A DNA stretch of 64,000 nt from Linanthus parryae (lineage: Eukaryota; Streptophyta; Magnoliopsida; Ericales; Polemoniaceae), in NCBI GenBank assembly GCA_023055425.1, contig JALGPY010000009.1:32407275-32471274 (forward strand), written 5' to 3'. The notes beneath the pieces were generated by a model. The model saw nothing but the letters and a program-made list of their open reading frames with translations. It ran no database searches and had not been told where the DNA came from. Below, one piece after another: positions 31,669-43,903 of this stretch (positions within the stretch are counted from its first letter, which is position 1; each line of letters opens with the position of its first letter). The position numbers were made by a program, and so were the translations under genes.

Positions 31669-32012
31669 TGTTATAAACTGGGGGTATTCGAGCAACAACA
31701 ACAAAACAAAATCAAGAATGAGACAATATTTAACGTGGTTCATTAACGAATTCGCAAACGAACCCGCTAGCTACCTCCACGGACAAAAACCGATATTTTA
31801 TTGAGAAGAGAACCTAATGACAATGCACGTCGTGACCACAACGGCCTCGTCGGCCACCCCGATTACACTCACACACGGACACACACTGAAATCTCTCAAA
31901 CCCAACTCACTGTATGTGTATGTGTGAGTACCAAAGAGCATTCCCTTTAAGTACACATGTAGTGGTGGTGAAACCACCAATCCAATTAGAAAACAACTTG
32001 GTCACAAAGCCA
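31669..32012 (-). repeat. 3' LTR of the short element
   Basis: This is a direct repeat of 33137-33478 with scattered differences. On the minus strand an AATAAA-like signal (CTCAATAAAATATCGG) may be the polyadenylation site. Confidence 0.75.
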
Positions 32013-33082
32013 AGTAATTCCCATAATCTTACTGACCTAGATTCCAGTTCAACTTTTCTAACAAATCTCTACCTTTACTTGAATCATCTGAGCAACCTTA
32101 TTTAGAACTGATGCTCCTATCCCTAATCCAGAAACCGGATGCATCTCCTAAAACTTATAACGTGCATGCCTCCCCGAACAGATGTTCAGCAACTGTATAA
32201 AAACCTGAATTGCCAAATTTGTCCGTGCAATGAATGTCCCGATGTGGATGCACTTCCAGAAACATATATAAGATGCTCCACCCAGAACTAGACTCGAATA
32301 TATTCCTGATACACCCAATTGCGCCAGACAGATGCACCATGATAAGTGTCTGATGTGACTACTTACCATACCCGATGCACCTAGTCACAAGTGCCCAAAC
32401 ATATTTTCCGTGCCTGATATGCCCCGTATGCCTCAGACGGGCCAGATGCTCGGCAGAAATAGATCGCGCAAGATGTGAGTTCAATGTGTGTCCTGTTACA
32501 CGCTCCAAAAACATAACATATGCACGCCAGAACAAACTCGTGCATGATGCGCGCCAGAACCAGGACCATATGTGCGTGCCAGAAATCTCACGCGCAAGAT
32601 GCTCCATGTCCTTGCTTTAACTCCAACAAATTCGTGCAACGCATGATCCAGAACCAGATTCAATTCACACGCCAGATGTTTGCTGGGAGCCAGATGGTGC
32701 CTGGACGTTAATCACCAGAACGCCAGATGCGCGTGAACCTCTGTATTCGCCAGTACCGAATGCGTGTTGGATTTGCCACATCCATTGAACGCCTAATCAG
32801 ATGCCTGCCAGATTTCTCCAAATGGAGCCCGAATAGCCGCCTCCATGGGACTTCAAATGGTGGGTGTACCCCCGCCCCCTATTTCAGAGGCCAACAAATG
32901 GAACCTGCTTCTCCTCACGAACATATCGATCTTGATCTCCAAACCAGACCTCGTTCTTGGCGCAACCTCGAAATCCTTATCCAGATAGCCTGCTCCACCT
33001 TAATCGCGGAACCCTAGCTTTTGAGTTCCATCGAAACGTGAAACCCTAGCTTTTGGCTCGACCCAAATCATGGAACCCCAGA

Positions 33083-33133
33083 TCTGATACCAGATTATTG
33101 TAACAGAACTCCTGGTTTAGAAATATGATACCA
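33083..33133 (-). other. Duplicated primer-binding-site-like motifs
   Basis: TGGTATCA (33126-33133) and TGGTATCAGA (33083-33092) occur 41 bases apart on the minus strand after the 5' LTR. Either could serve as the tRNA-iMet primer site; the second is the longer match. Confidence 0.5.
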
Positions 33134-33136
33134 GTT

Positions 33137-33478
33137 TGTTATAACCTGGGGGTATTCGAGCTTGAACGATGAAACAAAACCAAGAACGAGACAATAATTA
33201 ACATGGTTCACTAACGAATTCCCAACAAACCCGCTAGCTAACTCCACGGCCAAAACCCGATATTTTATTGAGATAACCCAATTACAATGCACGCTCTCAC
33301 CACAAGGGCCATGGCGGCCAACCCGATTACACCCACACACGGAAACACAATAAAAGCTCTCAAACCCAACTCACTGTATATGTATGCGTGAGTACCAAAG
33401 AGCATATTCCCTTTAAGTACACATGTAGTGGCCGTGAAACCACCAGTCCAATTAGGAAACAACTTGGTCACAAAGCCA
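33137..33478 (-). repeat. 5' LTR of the short element
   Basis: It pairs with 31669-32012. A primer-site-like TGGTATCA follows it on the minus strand, separated by three bases. Confidence 0.75.
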
Positions 33479-33706
33479 AGTAATTGCCTTGAGAGTAGAA
33501 ACCGATCCCAGGTTGGGAAAAGAGCAAACCAAAATTGTTTAGATCATGGTAGAAGGAACTTGTGAGACAATTACGAGCTACAAAATTGATTCGGAAGAAC
33601 CACTTTTGTCAGTTCACAGCACGGGCAAATAGAAGTCAATTCAAATTTTTTAATACATTAACTTGTGTTATTTATTAACAATCAAATAATTTTATTGATC
33701 TCGATT
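33479..33706. other. Spacer between the short LTR element and repeat copy B
   Basis: This is AT-rich sequence; its last 40 bases resemble the flank of copy A. No gene is seen. Confidence 0.4.
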
Positions 33707-33993
33707 CAAGTAACTTGATTCCCACATTTCATCCACGGAGTTTCACTAGCCAACAGTTCTTGAAATGTTTGGTGATCAGTCCTTGAAGTTCTGCTGATAT
33801 ATTAATCTTCAGTTTCAGAGGGTTCATGGCATTGTCTTCTCCAATTCTCTTTATGTTATGATTGTTTGGAGCAGCTCAACAATGCAACAAAAAGCGAAAA
33901 TAAAAAATAAGCACGAACACAAAACACGACGATTTTACGTGGTTCATCAAATTGGCTACGTGCATGGTCCACACTCCGCAATCACTTAACTGT
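33707..33993. repeat. 285-bp repeat, copy B
   Basis: This is a diverged direct copy of 31388-31668. It ends with the same CACTTAACTGT, after which the two copies part. Confidence 0.7.
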
Positions 33994-34198
33994 GATGAAC
34001 GAATGAAAAAAAATCAAGATCTCTCAGGCACTTTCTCGTGTGGTGCCTTGACCTTGGTTCTAGGTTAACATTTGTAGAGATGGCTAATAAATGAAATTTC
34101 TTGTTAGCCCCTCTCGGATAAAAGTTTGAGGGAGGACGCGCCATTGATATTACCTCCCAGTTTTTCTCAAATTCTTCAGACACTGGGAGGATTATCTA

Positions 34199-34941
34199 AT
34201 GAGCGCGAGTTGCCTCGTTGAAACTTTCTTACGTTGAACCAATGGTTGTTTCATTACCCCTCTCCTTTGTTCTCATTTCTGTTCCATTAGGGAGTCAATG
34301 TCATGCGACCTACTTGGTCTATACGATACATCGTATTGTAACCCGGATGGTGCGGTGGAGATGAGGCGTACACATGGACATGTTCTGTGAGAATCATAAT
34401 GCTATCCACATGGATCATTAGGTCTTATACAAGAGAACAAAACATGTCGAAGTAGCAGAGTCTGTCCCAATGGTAGAACCAAGGATCAATCAATCAAGAA
34501 GGAAAAATAGCATATAGTAGAGTCTGTCTATGTTGCTGGTGTTAGGGTTGGTACATAAAATAAATAGAACTAGCCTATCTTCCGTCTACAACAGAGGGCA
34601 CTCTAGATTCAATCAAACTAAAGTGCTAACACCTAACCTATACTATATATAGGGGCGTCTCTTTCTCGTTAGCACTTTACTAATAATATGAAAAATAATA
34701 AGAGAGGGCTTGATCGAAATTGATTCTATATTGAATAGCAGAAGTGCTACTGTAGTATAGTAGAAACTCGGAGAAACAGACAGAGAGGGGACTATATCAT
34801 AACTACTAACTCCTTTGATGAGAAGTAGGTCCCAGCCCTTGTTTTCTCTGGAATGAATAGTTCCCTACCCTCGGTACAGTGAGTCTGTTTAGATAACTAG
34901 TAAGAGTTGACTAGGTTACAAGACAGCCTCCACACTTAACA
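34199..34941 (-). repeat. 3' LTR of the Tork-like element (left end uncertain)
   Basis: On the minus strand the LTR starts TGTTAAGTGTGGAGG just after the purine-rich CTTCAAGTGGGTGAT. The other boundary is a guess at TGAGCGCG because no second copy is available. Confidence 0.5.
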
Positions 34942-35475
34942 ATCACCCACTTGAAGACTGAATAACTCTGAGTGTACTTCTCCCATCATTAATTCAACAT
35001 CCTCCATGAGTGTGGATTTAGCCTCTCATCATTTAACTAGTCCAACCTAAGCCGAACAGGTTCTCAGGTTCTCCAACGTCACATCCTTGGCCTGCATATC
35101 CGCAGCATTCAGGGTTATGTGGATCTTCTCCAACTTAACCACGTCTATATCAACATCGAACGAATAAAGTGAAACCCGGTGTCAATTTACTTCTTCCTGA
35201 AATTGAAAAGTAGAATTCTTCATCAGATGAATTTCACTATCACTGTAACTATACAACTTGCAACTCTTCTGATTCTTCTCAATTTCCCTCCAGTAACTCT
35301 GTAGCCAAATATCTCTTTGCACGTTTCTGTAAATGCTACATATTCGGCTTCAGTAGTAGATAGGGTAACAATTTTCAGGAACCTCCAAGTGACAGCTCCA
35401 CTGCTAAGTGTAAACACATAGCCTGTAGTGATCTTTCTTCTATCCACATCACCAGCCATATATGAATTAACATAT
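34942..35475 (-). pseudogene. Tork-like RNase H and pol C-terminus
   Basis: The readable part (35223-35459) has AGDVDRRKITTGYVFT (first Asp) and LSTTEAEYVAFTE (Glu). Beyond it, in broken frames, are traces of the TKHIDTRFHFIR and NAADMQAKDVTLENL blocks that end Tnt1-type Pol proteins. Stops make it non-functional. Confidence 0.8.
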
Positions 35476-36965
35476 TGTTGGAGTATGCCCTAGAGGCAAT
35501 CAATCTATCATGATATTCATATGGACTTGCTATTCATTGTGTTATCGATATGGGGATATGTTAACATGAATGAAGTCCTTAAAACATAAATGTTATGTTC
35601 TTAAATATCCCTAGACGAGTACTACAAATTATTAGGACGACTTTATTGCATAGAGAATAGTATGTGGGTAGATTGATAAAAATATATCAATTTTAACACA
35701 TGGGTACACATGAGGAATAATGGTATACTGGATAACCCACCATAAGAAGGCTAAATGGGAGTTATGTGATTGTCACAAGCGCTTCTCATGGTGACAATAG
35801 TGTTGTGATCCTTCGACTTGAAGTCACTAGATACTCTAGTTGTGATATATCATGTTTTGATATCATCAAGCGTTAAACCGTAACTGGGAAACTATAAAGG
35901 TGATAGTCGGACATGATATGAAGCAAGCTGAGAGAAGGTAGTGATGTAGATAGGATTTGTCCCGCCTACATAACGGGAATAAATATCCACGACCACTCGA
36001 TGAGTGAGACTTAGGGAAATGCATAGCCATGCTCGAATAAATCAATATGAGATATTGATGTTATTTGTTTATCTAAGTCTACTCACAGATCGAGGAACTA
36101 TATATTGGATATACACGTGTGATACTCAATTTCTTGTGTCCAATCTGGATAGATGAGACCAAGGAATTATGCACACGGCAACATTAGTCAAAGAGGTTAG
36201 TCAGATCACTGACATTCCTATTACTTGGGTAGCATTTATGTATTGCTAGATGCCGCTCAACGTTTGTAATAATTTTTATTACTGCCAACGTAATTCGGAA
36301 CATACAGGGTCACACACAAGAATATATCTAACTGGAATTAGTTTCTCATTAGTTGGATTAGAGAAATTATGAATTGATTGGACCAAAAAGCAATTGTTGA
36401 CTAGATTGCAAACTAATCCAAACTGTTGGATTTAAGGGCAAGATGAATTTCTCTAGCTATAAATAGGATTTATGGGCTATAAAAATCAAGTTTATATTCA
36501 TTCCTACTCTACAGAGTACACTAGAGAGAAAAGATGAAGAGTGGAAAAGGAATTTTTCACATCTAGGGTTCGGCCAAGGGAAGTAGTCTCCCCTTTCAAT
36601 GAGGCTGACGGCATGGTTATGATGCCCCTCTCTGCTTCCATGGCATGAGATGTAGTCCCTCTCTCCTTGTTGCGGGTTGGATGTGATCCAGTCGTCGTGC
36701 GTACAAGTTCATTATCTTTTTTGACAAGATCCTCCTTCTTCCCAATGTTGATAGAACCATTATTGAAGAAGTCCAGTTGAGGTCTATCGTGTGGATACCG
36801 TTGAGAAGCCGTTATTTTGACCTGCGTATGCGATCGTCACCAGTCAGTATGACTGAGGTAACCTCTCTCCTTCATCATTTTATGATGCTTCACCTGCAAT
36901 TCATGGAGGATGTTGAGCAGGATATTTTTGTATTTCTGCTGAGTAACCTGCATCAAAACCTTACA
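35476..36965 (+). repeat. Element A 5' LTR (1490 bp)
   Basis: It runs TGTTGG..CCTTACA and is directly followed by the primer site. It aligns to 50789-52221 from its base 60 onwards; adding the missing bases gives almost the same length. Confidence 0.88.
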
Positions 36966-36966
36966 G

Positions 36967-36980
36967 TGGTATCAGAGCCA
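36967..36980 (+). other. Element A primer-binding site
   Basis: TGGTATCAGAGCCA is a perfect complement to initiator tRNA-Met, one base after the LTR. Confidence 0.9.
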
Positions 36981-38539
36981 TAGGTCGATAGCGCATAATG
37001 TGATTCATGTGGTTATCTGCTCGATCAGTTTACACTGTACTGTTAATTTTCGCGTAAAATTGATATATGTATTATGATACGCCATGAATATGATTCATGA
37101 GAAAATCATAAAATTTTACATATGATGTGAAAATTAGTGAATTTCGTATACATATGATGTATGAATTAATTGGTGATGTAAAATAGAGTTCTGGGAACTA
37201 TTTGGGGAGAAAATGGTTCTCCGTCCCACACAACGGTTTGGCCAACAAGGAAGGAAGAGAAAATTTAAATTTTTCTACCTATAGGGTTCGGCCAAAAATG
37301 GCAAGCCCCTCTCCTGCGCGCTAGGCCCCTCTGATCAGGTCTGACCGGTTCGGCCAACTAACCAGTGTGGCTGGTCCAACTGGGTTGGACCGATTCAGCA
37401 GGTCTGAAGGGTTCAGCCAGTTTGAATGGCGTGAACGTTTTGACCCAATCATCCCAATTTACCTAAAATTTGACCCAGCCCGATCAATTGCATTTTAACT
37501 GTTTTATGTATTTTATCGAATGGTGGTTGTATTGGCCTTAGTTGTGCAGTTGTTTATTTTATGTGGTTTGGTTTTTTTTGATGTACTTAATGTAATTAAT
37601 TTTATGACATGCGTGTCGTCTTCTCCCTCGCCTGTGAGGTTCTTCTATTTAGTTTATAGATTCTAGCTAGAATTAGATAGATAGAATATATTCAAGACAT
37701 GGAGAAGAAGATCAAAGACTAAAGAAACCACAAGACGATGAAGACCCACAAGCTAGGACGCATGGACTAAAGATGGAAGAACATGGAGACGAGCTTGCTG
37801 TTTTAGGGCTTCTAGATATTCTCATTTGTTTGGAAATATCTTAGTCTCAGGGGCCACATCCTTACCACGTTTATTTATTGTCTTTTATCCTGTTTTAGTT
37901 GGATGTATGGTTTATGCATGCAAAACGATAACAAGATAATTAGAAAAACTATTTGGATTTTCAGTTGGTCTTGCACAATCCAATTGAGTAGATCAGTTGA
38001 TATGATCAAAAAAGTAAAATGACAAAAAAATCCATCAACGAAATATTACGTTTTTCCTTCTCTTGCTTAACACTCGTCATAATCAAGATCAATTTAAGTA
38101 CGTGTTTGCCAAAGCAAGGCGACTTGATTCATCATGATGTGGCGCAACGACACAAGCCAGTAATGTACGATTGTTGAAGTGAGAGGTTGAACGCAACTAA
38201 GCTTCTTCAATAGGAGTGAAAGCTTAGAGTCAAGGCAACCTGGATTATCTATGAGATAGATAAAGAATAAGGAGTTATTTTCCCAATTGAACCAAGAGTT
38301 GCATGGGATTCAATTGGAAGTTGTTCCTACCTCAATAACTAACTTTAGGGTGACTTTCCAACGCAAGCTCAAGAGGAGGTGAAATATGGATCTTGGCCCA
38401 CTAGAAAATATATGATATTTTCCACATTAATAGCGAGGTTTATTAATTCGAGAAAAATAGTGGGAGCTATGTTAAATAATAAATGTCCTTGTTAAATATA
38501 GTACAAACGTCACAATAATCCTTTATGTGTTGAATACTA
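36981..38539 (+). other. Element A untranslated leader
   Basis: Long non-coding leader between the primer site and gag, as in Angela/BARE elements. It parallels 40389-42002 in element B, including a GACGCATGGAC-like stretch and a block with AAGCAAGGCGACTTG. Confidence 0.65.
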
Positions 38540-38965
38540 ATGGCATCAAACAAACAAAAATCGGCTTTATCACTACGATATGTCCTTGAGAAGGACAAGT
38601 TGTCTAGAATTAGTTTTCTGGACTGATATTAAATTGAGAATTGTTCTCAAACAAAAGGAAAAATACTGTATAGCCTAGAGCATGAAGTTTGGATGTGACT
38701 TGCCTCATGTTAGCTACCATGAAATATGAGCTTGAGAATCAAGATGAGAACATGGAGGCGTATGATATGATCATACATTTAAAAAGGCTCTTTCTAGAAA
38801 AGGCTAGACATGAAAGGTTTAAAGTGTTGAAAGCTCTGTTCAAAGGCGATTTACTCAACGCGATTGAGAACTGCTGCACAAAGTATTAATAAGGGCAAAG
38901 ACATATTGATGGTTATCCAAGATGGGAGAAGACAAAACGTTTGTCCGGAACCTCAAGGGTATAAG
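38540..38965 (+). pseudogene. Element A gag remnant
   Basis: The ATG at 38540 starts an Angela-type gag (LRYVLEKDKLSRISFLD, then a stop). A fragment follows with KYELENQDENMEAYDMI and ARHERFKVLKALFKGD (38689-38889). Compared with the gag of element B, parts are deleted and stops are present. It is cut by the LTR of element B at 38966. Confidence 0.75.
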
Positions 38966-40374
38966 TGTTGGAATAGATGCCCTAGAGGCAATCTAGTTTA
39001 GTATGAATTTATTTTGGCTAGAACATTCTTTGTATTATTTATTTGGATATTTAATATAATGAAGTCCTTAGATTTACAATCGTGTTGTTTATCTTAAATA
39101 TCCCTAGTCCAGTGTAATGATTAATAGGAAAATCACCTATAGACTAGTATGGGTTTGGATTAATATAGAAATATCATGATCCAACACATGGGTGTGCATT
39201 AAGGGTAATGGCGCACTGGATTGACCCATCTCCGAGAAGGCTACATACACGTTGTGTTAAGTCACAAGTGCTTCTCGTGGTGCAATGGTATTGTCATCCT
39301 TAGACTTGAAGTCGATAGATATTCTAGTTGTGGATTATTGTGATTTTGGTAGCGTCAAACGCTACACCGTAACTGGGTAGTTATAAAGGCGTGCACCGGA
39401 TACAATAAAAAGCAAGCTTAGAGATCCTAGTGGACGTAGATATAATTTTTCCCTCCCACATAACGGGAGCAAATATCCTAGGCCACTCAAGGGATAGTGC
39501 TTATAGAATGTCTGGCCATACTAAAATAAATCAATATAGGATATTAATGTTATTTGCACGAATAAGGCTATTCCCATGGATCGAGAAACTGTGGATTGGA
39601 TATACGAGTGTGACTTATATGTCTCGTGTCCAATCCGGATATAGAGACAAAGGTATGAGACAATTACTTGTACAATTTTTTTCGGATGACTATTCTATTA
39701 GTTGGCTAGAATGGATGTTTTGCTAGAAACCGCTCCATATTAGCAAATTGTTGCTACCAACTAGATAGAACCTATGGGGTCACACGCTATATAGAGTTGA
39801 ACTAGATTTGGGAATTAATTAATATGATTAATTAATTAGAAGCATCACTTTGAAACACCTTGTAAACTCAGTAGGGCTAATTTGGAAGGAAGGGACTAAA
39901 CCAAATTCTAGTAGGACTAGAATAGGTCCTTTAGGTAGTTGGCAAGGATTTGTTGGACTATATAAAGGATTCTCCTTCCTTCCTTCCCACACTTATGACC
40001 CTTTTGATCATAACTTGAGTGAGAGAGAAAAGAGGAGAGAGAAGCAAGCAAAGGAGGTCGACCGCCCCCCTTGCCGTCGGCCAACAAAGGAGGCCGCCCC
40101 TCCTTGTTGCCTCGTGTTGCGTGATTTCTTCTTCCTCTTCCTCCATTCCTAGCTAGCACAGAGGAGAAGGAAGATATAGATCTCAACTCTAGGCGTGGAT
40201 CAACTATAGAGACGTGACACAATTCACGTTACAAGTCATCACAGGAGAAACCCTAAGGTGTGTAACTTGATTTCTTCCCTTACCATCGTTATGTCTCTTG
40301 TCCTGTGATCCTTGGAGGGTATTGAATGGATGAATTATGTTTTTCCGCTGCGTATCCATGATCAAAACCCTACA
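38966..40374 (+). repeat. Element B 5' LTR (1409 bp)
   Basis: It runs TGTTGG..CCCTACA. It is clearly related to the element A LTR (shared CCCTAGAGGCAATC, AACACATGGGT and CTTGAAGTC blocks) but too diverged to be its partner. Confidence 0.85.
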
Positions 40375-40375
40375 G

Positions 40376-40388
40376 TGTTATCAGAGCC
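40376..40388 (+). other. Element B primer-binding site with one mismatch
   Basis: TGTTATCAGAGCC differs from the tRNA-iMet complement TGGTATCAGAGCC at one base, which would weaken priming. Confidence 0.75.
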
Positions 40389-42002
40389 ACAGGTCGTAGA
40401 GCATAAACGTGGTTTATGTGTTACGTTTTGATAGTTCTACACTTTAAATTTATTGTTTATCGCGACAAAAAAAAACAAATCAAGAATATGATGCAATTTG
40501 TCAATAATCAATCATAACAAGACCTAGTTTTTGCATTGGATGCATGCATTAGTGAGTTTGAGAAATTTTAGGATCTTAGATCTAGGGTTTGGGCATTCTA
40601 TGGAAAGAAGGAGTTCTTTTCAAACAAGGAAGCAACCAAACTTGGGCACCAAGCAAGGAAGTTGTTTTTGAAACAACTCCCAAAGGAGGTTCGGCCCCCT
40701 ATTGGGACCGCCACTCCTTGCTTGCCGCCCACATAAGGGACGGCCTAGGGGCCGGCCGGCCTTAGGCCATGGCGGTTCTCGTCGGGGTTCGGGCAATTGG
40801 ATTGTTGGGCCCCTTGGACCGTTTTAACCCTAGAAAATTCCTCAAAATCAATTAAAATCGACCAAGCGCGTTAAAATTGGATTTTAACTTTTTATGTGCA
40901 AATCGCATGGTGATTGGATATGGCCTTAGGATGTGGTTTGGTGTGATTGTTCAATTTTTGTGATTTGGTTTACGGCCTGCGAGCTGATCAATTTGTTGTA
41001 ATAATTAATTGGGGCTTTGTGGTCTGCAAGCCATTTTTCTTCTCAACTTATGAGATTTATTTCATAGTTGTTCGCTAGTGCTAGATAGAATAGATTGTTA
41101 CCCAAGATTGAAGAAAAGAATCCCAAAGCCAAAGGAAGCCACAAAAGATGGAGCATGGAGCATTCCACGTGACTATGAAGGATGGACCAAAAGATGAAGA
41201 CGCATGAAGATGTGTTTGCTTTTACGGTTCATAGATAATTTCATTGGCTTGGAATTATCTTAGTCTAGAAAAGGCCATATCCACATCACGTTTTATTTTG
41301 TTTTGTGGTTGTTTATTTTCTTGTCTTATTATTTTGTAGTTGGTGTATGGATGATGCATGCAATTAGGATAATAAGATAATTAGACAACCCGAATCTATT
41401 ATTTGGAGTTGTGCCCAAACTCAAATAGATAGATTAGTTGATATGGATCAACAAAAACAATTAAAACTGAATTTGAAAAATCCCTCAAAATTCAAATATT
41501 GCGCTTTTTTCGTCTCGTCATTTAAACACTCATCATCATCATGATTTCCCAAGATCGTGCGTGCCAAAGCATGGCGACTTGGTTAATAATGATGTGGTGC
41601 GATGGCACATCTCGTGTGCAGTTTGTTTAAGTAAGAGGTTGGGCGCAACTAGGTGTTTAATGGGATTAAAACCTAGAGACAATCAATTGGGATTATCCAT
41701 GCGGATGGATAAAGAAGGAGTTATTTGCCCAATTGAACCAATGCATAAGGGATGCAATTGGAATTGTTCCTACCTAAAGTAGTCAAATTATGGGTGACTT
41801 GCAAAAGCAAGCTCATAAGGAGATGAAACATGGATCTTGACCCACTAGAAAATATAAGGATAATTTCCGCATTAATATCTTGAGGGTTATTAATCCGTAG
41901 CAAAATAGTGGGAGCTATATTTAATAAACTAGCCATTATTGAATATATTCAAAAATTCATAAATACTAAAACTTGCGTATTTTCCTTTTTATAGAATTTC
42001 AA
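40389..42002 (+). other. Element B untranslated leader
   Basis: Non-coding leader resembling that of element A. Short frames here do not look like genes. Confidence 0.6.
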
Positions 42003-42530
42003 ATGGAAAACAACTCGTCGAGTTCACAACATTCCCTACGATCTGTCCTTGAGAAGGACAAGCTCTCTGGAACCAATTTCTTTGATTGGTACAGAAACTT
42101 GAGAATTGTTCTCAAGCAAGAGAAGAAACTGTACGCAATAGAGGAGCAAGTTCGAGCAGGTCCATAGAACAATACCCCTGCAGCCCTAAAGGCGTATCAA
42201 AAGCGTGTTGATGACGCTAATGATGCGGCCTGCCTTATGCTATGCACCATGACTTCTGAGCTTCAGAAGCAACACGAGAACATGAATGTTGTCGATTTGA
42301 TCGAGCATCTGAAGCAAATCTTCCAAGAGCAAGAAAGGGTTGAGAGGTATGAGGTCTCTAAGGCATTGTTCAAGTGTCATCTGGCAGAAGGGAACCCGGT
42401 GGGACCCCATGTACTCCGAATGATCGGATACTTTGAGAATCTCGCCCGACTAGGGTTCCGGTCGTCCAAGAGTTGGCAACCGATCTCGTGTTGCAATAGT
42501 TGCCTGAGAGTTATGGACAGTTCTTCATGA
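42003..42530 (+). pseudogene. Element B gag, N-terminal part
   Basis: Gag starts at the ATG 42003 (MENNSSSSQHSLRSVLEKD) with the conserved NFFDWYRNLRIVLKQEKK block. It continues in the same frame after TAG 42165-42167 with MLCTMTSELQKQHENMN and ERVERYEVSKALFKCHL. A frameshift near 42500 moves the rest to another frame. It would form virus-like particles if intact. Confidence 0.85.
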
Positions 42531-43066
42531 ACTATACCATGAACGAGATCATGAAACTACTGCCAGATCTACTCAATATTTTGAGGACAGCTGAACAAAG
42601 CATCAACAAGGGTAAGGGAAAAGCCATTATGATGGTTCAGAAAGGAAAGGGCAAAAGGTTTGACTCATCCTCCAAGGGCAAAGGTAAGTCAGTTGCCAAA
42701 CCCAAGGAACCTGCCCTTAAGCCTGTTGGTGGCATAGCCAAAGGTGTGACTAAAGGTGAGTGTCATTACTGCAGTCAGCCTGGACACTGGAGGAGAAACT
42801 GCCCAAAATATCTGGAGGACAAGAGGCTTGGAATAGTGATTCCACCACCACCAGGTATTTTTGTTGTAGATGTCAATTTAACTGTCTCTACATCATGGGT
42901 ATTAGATACTGGATGTGGATCTCACATTTGTCGAAATGTGCAGGATCTAAAGAGAAGTAGAAGATTGGCTAAAGGGGAGATAGATATACGCGTTGGGAAT
43001 GGAGCAAAAGTTGTTGTGTTGGCCGTGGGCGTTTGCGAGCTATCTCTACCTTCAGGATTAGTTTAA
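42500..43066 (+). pseudogene. Element B gag C-terminus and protease
   Basis: This frame has the lysine-rich segment, the CCHC knuckle CHYCSQPGHWRRNC and a protease signature WVLDTGCGSHIC. It ends at a stop at 43064-43066; the pol reading continues one frame over for another 45 codons (DNCYFVSAMSRK and on) until the junction at about 43205. Confidence 0.85.
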
Positions 43067-43195
43067 AGAATTAGATAATTGCTATTTTGTGTCTGCTATG
43101 AGCAGAAAAATTATTTATATTTCTTTTTTGGACAAGGAAGGTTTTATTATTTCAATAAAGAACAATTATTGTTCCTTTTATTTTAATAATATTCA

Positions 43196-43903
43196 CTATT
43201 TTAGTGCCAAAGAAAAATTCTCAGAGTGATCTAGTTCAATTACTATTCCAGCAACTTTAGATTTGATCACCAAGTGTGGAGATCTCTTTACTTGGGTTAG
43301 GTTCAGATAGAAGAGTTTGGTGAGTCTATGGTAGGCAATTTCTCTAGGATTCAGCATACACCAAAAAGAACTATTCTTTAACATAAAGATGCACTTGAGT
43401 TTCATGTGTTCCAACACATACTTATTAACCAAACTGCAAAAACCAATAGCTCTTGAAGCAAAACCATCTAACCACTGACCTTTAGAGATGTTTGAGACAA
43501 ACCATGTGTCATCTGGAGCTGTGTTCTTTGTTGAGACCTGAGAATAGATCTGCAATGCCTTCTCCAACTAAATTTCTGGTTGTGCTTCAGTCACCTTCCC
43601 TTTCCCTTTTTCTTCCTGAGTTGCCTTCTTCTTCACCTTCTTTGAGCTGGTAGGCTCTTTTTCTTCTTGCCTTTCTGTAATGGCCTTCTGCTTCTTCTGC
43701 TTTTCTGAAGAGGAGGTTGTAGCCTTATTGATCTTCTTCTTTGGTGGAGGAGGATCTGGAACTGCTTCTGCACTAGGAGTTCTGGAGCTAGAGTCTCCAC
43801 TGACTTCTTGAACCTCTTCCATTGCTGCTTTTCTCTTCTTTTCTGAGACAGGTTTTGAACCACCAGCCATCTTGATTCGATCTGAGGCTCTTCTTGTGCT
43901 CAT
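43196..43903 (-). pseudogene. SIRE-1 extra ORF downstream of pol, one TAG
   Basis: A 236-codon frame starts at MSTRRASDRIKMAGG. The first 111 residues are lysine/glutamate-rich and probably disordered or nuclear-localising (SEKKRKAAMEE, KKVKKKATQEEKGKGK). After an in-frame TAG (43568-43570) the rest looks folded (WFVSNISKGQWLDGF, LNPREIAYHRLTKLFYLNL, KVAGIVIELDH). This resembles the plant transposon-protein domain also seen in the third ORF of the Gypsy element (inference). It occupies the envelope position of SIRE elements. Its last codons may derive from element B across the deletion junction. Confidence 0.6.

Larger units (their letters stand above)
31669..33478 (-). mobile_element. Short LTR element without recognisable genes (TRIM/LARD-like)
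   Basis: Direct repeats of about 343 bases (31669-32012 and 33137-33478) both begin TGTTATA and end AAAGCCA on the plus strand. They enclose about 1.1 kb without gag or pol motifs. Next to the right repeat the minus strand reads TGGTATCA (33126-33133) and TGGTATCAGA (33083-33092), primer-site-like for tRNA-iMet. The interior is full of short CCAGATG/GATGC motifs. No clean target duplication was found. It is probably a non-autonomous copia derivative. Confidence 0.7.
38966..43205 (+). mobile_element. Element B: second Angela-type Copia, 3' half deleted
   Basis: An LTR (38966-40374) starting TGTTGGAATAGATGCCCTAG is followed by a one-mismatch primer site, leader, gag, protease and the beginning of the protease-integrase linker. 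The coding trace stops abruptly near 43205, where a SIRE-like element in opposite orientation begins. No 3' LTR follows. B inserted into the gag of element A. Confidence 0.85.

Noticed and set aside
32359..32607. 82-codon minus-strand frame with repeated EHLAR-like words
   Set aside because: It is a translation of the short CCAGATG-type repeats in the gene-less LTR element, with no domain.
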